DNA of 35,794 nucleotides. Origin: an uncultured Slackia sp. GTDB lineage: Bacteria > Actinomycetota > Coriobacteriia > Coriobacteriales > Eggerthellaceae. A model generated the notes under the pieces. It saw only the letters and a program-made list of their open reading frames with translations, searched no databases and was not told the DNA's origin. Of the stretch, positions 30,410 to 35,794 are shown piece by piece. The stretch spans positions 1 to 35,794 of the forward strand of contig NZ_CAUHPG010000023.1 in NCBI RefSeq assembly GCF_959608125.1, read 5' to 3'. Position 1 is the stretch's first letter. Each line of letters opens with the position of its first letter. The translations under genes were made by a program, and so were the position numbers.

Positions 30410-30475
30410 TACTTTTGCATCGTGCATTCGAACAGTAGCCTTGGTCTCGTAAGGCAATTTCGATAGGAGGACACG

Positions 30476-31279
30476 ATGCAAACGTACGGTATCGAAACGG
30501 TCGATTTGGAAAAAGGACAGGTGGCTCTGTATGATTTCGGCGGTCTTAGGCTGCATGCTTATGCGACGAACGACCCTCTCGACGATGAAGTGTTCATCGT
30601 CGAGAACGACGGGAGGGGATTCGTGATCGAGCCTCCGTGTTTCGTCGATAATATTTCTGAACTCGAGGGCTACATCGCTTCGGTCGGCATCGAAGTCGAG
30701 GGTATTGTAGCGGCGTATCACATGGCGGGCGCGTCGTTTTCGAAGGGCGCTTCCGTGTACGGAACGGTTGAATCGAACGCCTACGGGCATTCGGGCGGCG
30801 GTCGCGCCCTCATTGACGGTTTCGTCCAGGCGTTCGGGGATGCGTTCGATGGGTCGGTTTTCACGCTGACCGACGTAATCGACGGAGACGCGCTTACGCT
30901 GGCGGGCGTCGAGATGAGAATCGTGCGCAATGGCGATGCTTTCGATATCGAAATCCCGGCGATGAATGCGGTTTATATTCATATGATGGGCCACGACTGC
31001 CATTCTATCGTGGCGGGCGACGGCCATGCCGACGCTTTGATCGGCCAGCTTGAAGAATTCGAACGCCGTGGATTCGATTTGATTTTGACGTCGCATTACA
31101 CGCCCGAAGAACAGAAAGATATTCGTCAGAAGAAGGCGTATCTTCTGGATTTGAAGCGCTTGGCCGCCGAAAGCGATTCTGCGGATTCGTTCAAGCAGAG
31201 CGTCTTGCTTCGTTATCCTGACTATAGCGGTCTGAACTACCTCGATATGACCACGGGATTTTTCTTCCCGCAGAACTAG
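30476..31279 (+). CDS. Degenerate metallo-beta-lactamase-fold protein
   Basis: A 267-residue protein that follows the metallo-beta-lactamase (MBL) fold order: paired strands D-E-V-F-I-V-E-N-D-G-R-G-F-V-I-E, then G-I-V-A-A-Y-H-M-A-G-A at 77-87 where HxHxDH should be, then I-H-M-M-G-H-D-C-H-S-I-V-A at 169-180, and L-I-L-T-S-H-Y-T at 202-209. Of the first metal motif only His82 remains; His173, Asp174 and His207 are kept. It may bind one metal or none. It has no signal peptide. The ATG at 30476 follows AGGAGG. The closest functional idea is a flavodiiron/glyoxalase-like relative involved in stress, but that is speculative. Confidence 0.6.
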   Translation: MQTYGIETVDLEKGQVALYDFGGLRLHAYATNDPLDDEVFIVENDGRGFVIEPPCFVDNISELEGYIASVGIEVEGIVAAYHMAGASFSKGASVYGTVESNAYGHSGGGRALIDGFVQAFGDAFDGSVFTLTDVIDGDALTLAGVEMRIVRNGDAFDIEIPAMNAVYIHMMGHDCHSIVAGDGHADALIGQLEEFERRGFDLILTSHYTPEEQKDIRQKKAYLLDLKRLAAESDSADSFKQSVLLRYPDYSGLNYLDMTTGFFFPQN

Positions 31280-31289
31280 GACCTTACGC

Positions 31290-31326
31290 AAAAAGGGAGG
31301 GCGATGTGCGGTCGCCCTCCCTTTTT
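31290..31326. terminator. Bidirectional terminator
   Basis: A perfect 15-bp stem (31290-31304 with 31312-31326), A-rich on the left and T-rich on the right, between the convergent MBL-fold and helicase genes. Confidence 0.9.
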
Positions 31327-31357
31327 GTTTTATTTCGATTGTCGGTGCAAGTGCAGC

Positions 31358-33250
31358 CTAGCGCTTGCCGCCCTTTCCGGCATAGCCGCTGCGTCCGCCC
31401 CGGCCGGGGCGGAATTCGCTCTTGCCGCGTCCGCCGCCGTTGCCCTTGCGGCCTTTGTCGAACGAACCCTTGCCGCTCTTGCCGTACGAGCCGTTCTTCG
31501 AGCCGTAACCGCTTTTGTTGCTGCGCTGGTAGCCGTCGCGGTCGCCGCGGTTTTTGTCGTAGCCGCCCTTGCCGTTGTGCTTTTTGCCGGGCTTGCCGCC
31601 GCGACCGTCGGAGTACTGCTTGTCGCTGTACTTCTTGCCGCGACCGTTGCGGTCGTAGCCTTCGTCGTTGCGACGCTCGTCGGAGCGGTCGTAGCGCTTG
31701 CCGTCGCGGTCGTAAGAACGGCCGTTGCCCTTCTTGTCGCTGCGGCCTCCCTTTTTGTCGTGCTTGTCGAAGCCGCCGCGCTTCTTGTCGGCCTTCTTCG
31801 GGGCGTCGGGGATGTTCGGCATGTCGAACATGGCGTTGAAGGCCTCTTCGGCGGCTGCCTGGCGCTCGGCGAGCGTCGGTTTCTTCGGGCCCTTGGGATG
31901 CTCGCGCTTGACGGGCACGTACTCTTCGCCGCGAGCTTCGGCGGCCTTCCTGCGCTTATGGTCTTCGCTGCGCTCGATGTCGCGCTGGCGAGGCTTCTTG
32001 TTCTTGTTGCCCTTGCCTTTCTTGCCGTTGCGTTCGCGCTCCTTGCGCGCGGCTTTTTCGGCGGCCTCGGCCTCGGCTTTCGCGATCATGCGGGGGTCGG
32101 AGTCGGGCAGGGGCTCGAAAGCGTCCTTCGGAACCTTGAACTGCATGACTTCGATGTCGGTGCCGATGAACTTCTGCACGCTGCGCAGCAGGTTTTTGGT
32201 GTCGGGAGTGACGAACGACACGGCGAATCCGCCCGCGCCCGCACGGCCGGTGCGGCCGATGCGGTGCACGTAGTCTTCGGGCATGATGGGCAGGTCGTAG
32301 TTGACGACGTAGTCGACCTCGGGCACGTCGATGCCGCGGGCCAAGACGTCGGTCGCAACGATTACGTTTACGCGGCCGTTGCGGAAAGCGTCGAGCGCAC
32401 GGCTGCGCTGCGCCTGGCTACGGTCGGCGTGGATCGCCTCGGTGGGAATGCCGATACGCTGCAGGCGACGGGTGCAGTTGTCCGCGCATCCCTTGGTCTT
32501 GGTGAAGACGATGACGCGCGAACCGCCTTTTTCTTTAATAAGGGCGTTCAGAAGCTCGGGTTTCTGACGGCGCGTGGTGTTGATGGCGTACTGGTCAACC
32601 TTGTCGGCGGTCTCGCCGCGCTGGGCGATTTCGACGATTTCGGGGTTGTTGAGTACCGAGAACATGGTCTGGTCCTGGTTGCGGTCGATCGTTGCCGAGA
32701 ACAGCAGCGTCTGACGCGTGTCGGGCGTCGCCTTTACAAGCTGCTCGACCTGGGGCCAAAAGCCCATGTCGAGCAAACGGTCGGCCTCGTCGAGCACGAG
32801 AACCTTCGCTTCGCTCAGGTTCAGCGCGCCGCGCTCCATGAGGTCGATCAGGCGTCCGGGCGTGCCGATCGCCACGTCCAGGCCGCGTTCGAGCTTCTTG
32901 ATCTGTCGGTCGTATGCGACGCCGCCCAGGAAGACGCCCACGAAGTGGTGGGTGTGCTTGCCGATGGGCATGCAGGTGTCGGCGATCTGGCTCGCCAGCT
33001 CGCGGGTCGGGGAGATGACCAGCATGAAGGGACCGCGTTCGCTTCCCTTGCGGTGGGGAAGGGTGTCCATGGAAGGCAGAGAGAACGCGGCGGTCTTGCC
33101 GGTGCCGGTCTTGGCGGCGGCGATTACGTCGCGGCCTTCGAGGGCCAGCGGAATGGCGCGTTCCTGAACAGGGGTGGGATCGGTGTATCCCAGGGCCTCG
33201 ACGGCGGCGAGGGCGTTCTCGGACAGTCCGAGTTCGGCGAAGGTAGCTAT
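31358..33250 (-). CDS. DEAD-box RNA helicase with long basic glycine-rich tail; probable ATA start
   Basis: A 630-residue ATP-dependent RNA helicase. From the proposed start: Q motif P-T-P-V-Q at 25-29, A-K-T-G-T-G-K-T at 46-53, P-T-R-E-L at 81-85, T-P-G-R at 130-133, D-E-A-D at 154-157, S-A-T at 185-187, and H-R-I-G-R-T-G-R in the second RecA domain. After about residue 400 a charged linker leads to a 150-residue tail of Gly, Lys, Arg, Asp and Tyr that should bind RNA. The only good ribosome-binding site, AAGGAG at 33257-33262, is 6 nt from an ATA codon (33248-33250) exactly where homologues begin. The next in-frame ATG is at 33496, 82 codons upstream, and has no ribosome-binding site. It acts in RNA remodelling, ribosome assembly or decay. 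Confidence 0.9.
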   Translation of the reverse strand: MATFAELGLSENALAAVEALGYTDPTPVQERAIPLALEGRDVIAAAKTGTGKTAAFSLPSMDTLPHRKGSERGPFMLVISPTRELASQIADTCMPIGKHTHHFVGVFLGGVAYDRQIKKLERGLDVAIGTPGRLIDLMERGALNLSEAKVLVLDEADRLLDMGFWPQVEQLVKATPDTRQTLLFSATIDRNQDQTMFSVLNNPEIVEIAQRGETADKVDQYAINTTRRQKPELLNALIKEKGGSRVIVFTKTKGCADNCTRRLQRIGIPTEAIHADRSQAQRSRALDAFRNGRVNVIVATDVLARGIDVPEVDYVVNYDLPIMPEDYVHRIGRTGRAGAGGFAVSFVTPDTKNLLRSVQKFIGTDIEVMQFKVPKDAFEPLPDSDPRMIAKAEAEAAEKAARKERERNGKKGKGNKNKKPRQRDIERSEDHKRRKAAEARGEEYVPVKREHPKGPKKPTLAERQAAAEEAFNAMFDMPNIPDAPKKADKKRGGFDKHDKKGGRSDKKGNGRSYDRDGKRYDRSDERRNDEGYDRNGRGKKYSDKQYSDGRGGKPGKKHNGKGGYDKNRGDRDGYQRSNKSGYGSKNGSYGKSGKGSFDKGRKGNGGGRGKSEFRPGRGGRSGYAGKGGKR

Positions 33251-33624
33251 GACAGTCTCCTTAAGTCGTGCTTCGAGCGACAAGCATGGCGGCGCGCGTA
33301 TCGGGACGTGCGCGCAGCGGCGCTCCGTTTGCACGGATGCTTCGTGAGGAGATTTCTGCAGAACGGATTTCAAGCGCGGCAGAGGCGCTCGAGCGATTCC
33401 GAAGGGCGAATCTCGCAATGAGGCGACGTCTCGAACGGAGCCTCGGACGAAATTCGCGCGTGCGATTCGTTGCACGCAAAGGCCGTCAAGGCTCATGGCG
33501 CAGCTGATGGTAATCGAAAAAGCTGCGAATAATGACGAATTAACAATTATGACGGTTCACGATCGCCTTGCGTTGAGAATATGGATTTGGAACGAAAGCA
33601 CACGTTTTGCACACGATTGCAGGC
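33251..33624 (-). other. Long leader and promoter region of the helicase gene
   Basis: No gene is supported between the helicase start and the DDAH terminator. The AT-rich stretch 33515-33560 is the likely promoter; on the minus strand it contains CATAAT and CATTAT hexamers. A start there would give a leader of about 260-290 nt. Long leaders are common for cold-induced DEAD-box helicase genes. The open reading frame persists through this leader, but with no start signal. Confidence 0.45.
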
Positions 33625-33657
33625 GAAAAAACGGGCCCCTCCATACGGAAGGGCCCG
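33625..33657 (-). terminator. Terminator of the DDAH gene
   Basis: A stem of 7 bp, one C-A mismatch and 3 bp (33632-33642 with 33647-33657) and an ATAC loop, followed on the minus strand by TTTTTTCG. Confidence 0.85.
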
Positions 33658-33680
33658 CTGAACGCGTATGCACGGACGCT

Positions 33681-34457
33681 TTAGAAGCGCAGGCTCAGGC
33701 AGGAAAGGCCGCCGTCGACCTTGCGATACTCGGAGGTGTCGACGACGAGGGTCTTGTAGCCCAGGTCCTGAACGGCCTTGAGGACGGTGGGATAACCCTC
33801 GGCCACGATAACGGTGCCGTTGACCCAGATGCAGTTAGCGCCGTAGGCCTCTTCCTCGGGGACGACGATCTTGTTGTACTGGGCGAAGTCTTCCTTTTCG
33901 ATGAACTCGCCGGAGACAAGCATGTTGTTGTCTTCGATGTAGTTCACGCCGGTCTTGAGGTGCAGGACCTCCTCCAGCGGAACCTCGGAGCCCTCGAGGC
34001 CCCAGCCTTCGAGGATTTCGAAGAACTGACGGATGCCCTCTTCATTGGTACGGGCGGAACGGCCGACATAGAAGTGGTCGCCGACCATCATGACGTCGCC
34101 GCCGTCGAGGGTGCCGGGGGCGACGATGTGCTTCACATGCTCGTCGTCGAAGAAGCGGCGGACGACGGGCTCGATTTCGTTTTTCTCGCCGTTGCGGGAG
34201 TCGGCGCCCGGGTTGGTGATGATGGCGCCGCAGCGGGTGATGACTGCAGGGTCTTCGACGAAGCAGCTGTCGGGGTACTCTTCAAGCGCGGGGAGCACGG
34301 TCACATCGACGCCGCACAGCTCGAGCGCATGCTCGTAATCGTAGTGCTCTTCGATAGCACGCTCATAGATAGGCTGGCCGAGCTCGGGCGCGCTGGTGAT
34401 GCCGTTGCTCAGCGACTTGCCGGGGCGGCGGATGATGACGTGGCTGAATTTGGTCAT
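33681..34457 (-). CDS. Dimethylarginine dimethylaminohydrolase (DDAH)-type enzyme
   Basis: A 258-residue pentein-fold hydrolase. DDAH converts methylated arginines to citrulline and methylamines. The catalytic Cys253 lies in G-G-L-S-C-L-S-L-R-F at the extreme C-terminus, His166 in V-L-H-L-K-T-G, and acidic partners in F-V-E-D-P-A at 66-71 and T-L-D-G-G-D at 116-121, all in the expected order. Length matches DDAH (about 255-285), not arginine deiminase (about 410). The ATG at 34457 follows AGAGGAA. Its divergent neighbour belongs to the same superfamily. A physiological role on host-derived methylarginine or another guanidino compound is inference. Confidence 0.88.
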   Translation of the reverse strand: MTKFSHVIIRRPGKSLSNGITSAPELGQPIYERAIEEHYDYEHALELCGVDVTVLPALEEYPDSCFVEDPAVITRCGAIITNPGADSRNGEKNEIEPVVRRFFDDEHVKHIVAPGTLDGGDVMMVGDHFYVGRSARTNEEGIRQFFEILEGWGLEGSEVPLEEVLHLKTGVNYIEDNNMLVSGEFIEKEDFAQYNKIVVPEEEAYGANCIWVNGTVIVAEGYPTVLKAVQDLGYKTLVVDTSEYRKVDGGLSCLSLRF

Positions 34458-34514
34458 GATGAGATTCCTCTCTTCTTGCTTGGACCCCTGTGATGGGGTT
34501 CCCCTTAGCGACCC

Positions 34515-34520
34515 ATTGTA
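34515..34520 (-). promoter_or_regulatory. -10 candidate for the DDAH gene
   Basis: TACAAT on the minus strand, 58 bp before the start codon, with no clear -35. The leader between them contains overlapping inverted repeats (GGGG/CCCC and ACCCC/GGGGT around 34482-34505) that could form alternative hairpins. Confidence 0.4.
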
Positions 34521-34706
34521 ATACGACGAGCGAGCTAAAGGGGACGGTAGACGGCGTGCTTTTCCATATGTCATGAAAGCGTAGGAGAAAAGATATGCGA
34601 CAGATGTCTAAATTGCATGAAACGGTGAAAAGATGCAAAACGGATAGCAATTGGGAAGAGGGATGTCCACGCCCGGAGGCGTGGTATTGATAACGTAAAG
34701 CCTCGG

Positions 34707-34737
34707 GTTCCGCCGGCCATTCGGAACTGTTTTATTT
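34707..34737 (+). terminator. Terminator-like hairpin inside the divergent region
   Basis: A 6-bp stem GTTCCG/CGGAAC (34707-34712 with 34722-34727), a 9-nt loop, then the tail TGTTTTATTT. No plus-strand gene ends before it, so it could close a short regulatory RNA started between 34560 and 34700, or be fortuitous. Confidence 0.4.
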
Positions 34738-34940
34738 CGAAAAAATTTTGAGAGCTTGAACAAAAATGACATATGTAAAAATCCCAGGTCAAACATGTAT
34801 GATGCAGTTTAATGAATAAAAATGCGCTTATTAATCTATTACAAGCTATCAATTTTGGTGATATGATTCCACTCGTGAACACGGCAGTGGTCGAAAGAGT
34901 TGGCGCCGACGAATTCGACCCGACTGTCGCACTTAATCCC

Positions 34941-34995
34941 CCGTTGCATATTGGTAAGAATATGCAACGGATAGTGGGAGATGGGGCATCTCCCA
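34941..34995 (+). other. Two adjacent leader hairpins before the amidinotransferase gene
   Basis: A perfect 12-bp stem (34941-34952 with 34959-34970, loop GGTAAG) and, 4 bp later, a perfect 8-bp stem (34975-34982 with 34988-34995, loop GGGGC). The second ends just before the ribosome-binding site AAAGGATG. Neither is followed by a T run. The loops lack the ACGR sequence of the two-hairpin guanidine-II riboswitch, so that class is not supported. Confidence 0.65.
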
Positions 34996-35011
34996 GAAAG
35001 GATGAAGAGCA

Positions 35012-35794
35012 ATGGCTAAAATCGTTAACTCCTGGAATGACTGGGATCCGCTGAAGCGCGTCATCGTCGGCCGCTGCGACAACTCCGTCATTCCTCCCGA
35101 GGAGCCCGCGACCTCCGAGAAGGTCCCCGTTGACTCCGAGATGCGCGGCATGTGGGGCCTCCGTCCCCTCGCCACCGTCGAGCGCGGCAACGAGTGCCTC
35201 GAGAACCTCGTGAAGGCCGTCGAGGACCGCGGCGTCGTCGTCGACCGTCCCACCCCGCTGCAGTGGAACCAGGCCATCGGCACCCCGGACTTCCGCAACG
35301 ACTCCATGATGACCTGCATGCCTCCGCGTGACATCCTGCTCACCATCGGCAACGAGATCATGGCTTCCGCGAACTCCTTCCGCTGCCGCTACTTCGAGTA
35401 TCTCGCCTACTGGCCGCTCATGAAGCAGTACTTCGACGAGGATCCCGAGTTCCTCTGGACCCAGGCGCCCCGTCCCCGTCTGACCGATGCTTCCTACAAG
35501 CACAACTACTACGACGAGAAGATTACCCTCGAGGAGCGCCTCGTCCGCACCGCCAACAAGGACTTCGTCACCACCGAAGTCGAGCCCATGTGGGACGCCG
35601 CCGACGTCATGCGTATGGGTAAGGACCTGTTCATCCAGCATGGTCTGACCACCAACCGCACCGCCATGGAATGGTTCCAGCGCTACTATCCCGAGCTGCG
35701 CGTCCATGCCATGAACTTCCCCGGCGACCCCTACCCGATCCACATCGACGCCACCTTCGTGCCGCTGCGTCCGGGCCTGATCATCAACAACCCG
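35012..35794 (+). CDS. Arginine:glycine amidinotransferase family enzyme (partial, 3' end beyond window)
   Basis: The first 261 residues of a pentein-superfamily amidinotransferase, running off the window. The segment E-P-M-W-D-A-A-D-V-M-R at 191-201 and Y-P-I-H-I-D-A-T-F at 241-249 match the EPxFDAAD and MHIDATF motifs of human AGAT (GATM), supplying catalytic Asp195 and His244. The catalytic Cys would lie outside the window. AGAT transfers the amidino group of arginine to glycine, giving guanidinoacetate and ornithine; the acceptor in this organism could be another amine. The ATG at 35012 follows AAAGGATG. Codons are overwhelmingly C-ending (TTC, GAC, AAC, TCC), stronger than in neighbours, suggesting high expression. 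Confidence 0.88.
   Translation, partial: MAKIVNSWNDWDPLKRVIVGRCDNSVIPPEEPATSEKVPVDSEMRGMWGLRPLATVERGNECLENLVKAVEDRGVVVDRPTPLQWNQAIGTPDFRNDSMMTCMPPRDILLTIGNEIMASANSFRCRYFEYLAYWPLMKQYFDEDPEFLWTQAPRPRLTDASYKHNYYDEKITLEERLVRTANKDFVTTEVEPMWDAADVMRMGKDLFIQHGLTTNRTAMEWFQRYYPELRVHAMNFPGDPYPIHIDATFVPLRPGLIINNP

Larger units (their letters stand above)
34458..35011 (+). other. 554-bp AT-richer divergent region with many hairpins
   Basis: This gap is visibly poorer in G+C than the rest of the window, most of all at 34560-34870. It contains a 7-bp hairpin with a CGGA loop (34667-34684), a terminator-like hairpin (34707-34737), possible -10 boxes TATGAT (34798) and TTTAAT (34808), a 5-bp-based hairpin (about 34870-34891), and two strong hairpins just before the amidinotransferase gene. 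An open frame of 80 codons from 34812 overlaps the gene start, shows no ribosome-binding site and is probably not translated. Confidence 0.55.

Noticed and set aside
31304..33421. 705-codon plus-strand frame across the helicase gene
   Set aside because: It begins inside the bidirectional terminator, encodes Ala/Val runs complementary to the helicase's basic tail, and lacks any domain.
34941..34995. Guanidine-II (mini-ykkC) riboswitch
   Set aside because: There are two adjacent hairpins, as in that class, but the loops read GGTAAG and GGGGC instead of ACGR.
34812..35054. 80-codon frame upstream of and overlapping the amidinotransferase start
   Set aside because: No ribosome-binding site. It runs through two strong hairpins and ends out of frame inside the next gene, so a structured leader explains it better. 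A leader peptide cannot be fully excluded.

Overview
The window is high-GC DNA with short intergenic gaps and strong Shine-Dalgarno sites. It is most likely chromosomal DNA of an Eggerthellaceae-type actinobacterium (Coriobacteriia). That placement is an inference. It rests on a Tat-exported flavoprotein reductase paired with a separate tetraheme lipoprotein and a membrane-bound LuxR regulator, a hallmark of that family, together with the housekeeping gene repertoire. No phage, insertion sequence, CRISPR array or rRNA was found.

Layout. 1-2470: a DUF1653 protein, homoserine dehydrogenase (minus) and tRNA-Leu(CAG) (minus). 2774-5581: a pyridoxamine kinase, a 63-aa membrane protein (minus) and seryl-tRNA synthetase. 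5695-8106: a three-gene cluster of two single-pass membrane proteins and a small protein resembling the N-terminal domain of cyanophycin synthetase. 8275-11058: a YtxH-like protein, a PRC-barrel-like protein with three copies of a C-terminal motif, and a TVP38/DedA-type membrane protein. 11246-12103: exonuclease III. 12143-15505: a tightly packed operon of a previously unlisted 47-aa membrane peptide, the potassium channel subunit TrkH, an exported OB-fold-like protein and the ribosome-maturation GTPase RsgA. 15632-17402: a putative heavy-metal/manganese exporter, then a promoter, a structured RNA and an HD-domain hydrolase. 17476-19566 (minus): a TRIC-type channel and a zinc-dependent phospholipase C-like protein. 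19924-22107: an Atg22-like MFS transporter and a TM2-domain protein.

22230-26411 is the main accessory locus. It holds an array of GGGTGA/TTCACCC half-sites, a Tat-exported FAD reductase, a tetraheme lipoprotein and a 12-TM LuxR regulator. Together these look like an inducible extracytoplasmic respiratory reductase with an unknown electron acceptor. 26502-33250 holds ThiC (minus), an EF-G-like GTPase, a degenerate metallo-beta-lactamase-fold protein behind two palindromes, and a DEAD-box RNA helicase (minus). The helicase's best ribosome-binding site points at an ATA codon. 33681-35794 holds a dimethylargininase-type hydrolase (minus) divergent from an arginine:glycine amidinotransferase homologue that runs off the window. 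They are separated by 554 bp of AT-richer, hairpin-rich DNA.

The least explained signals are the structured RNA at 16623-16735, the leader of the amidinotransferase gene, the half-site array before the reductase operon, the ATA start, the tandem FKEEYDKAR motif, and the stand-alone HLLEH-containing protein. All promoter, operator and RNA calls come from reading sequence patterns only; no alignment or folding program was run.
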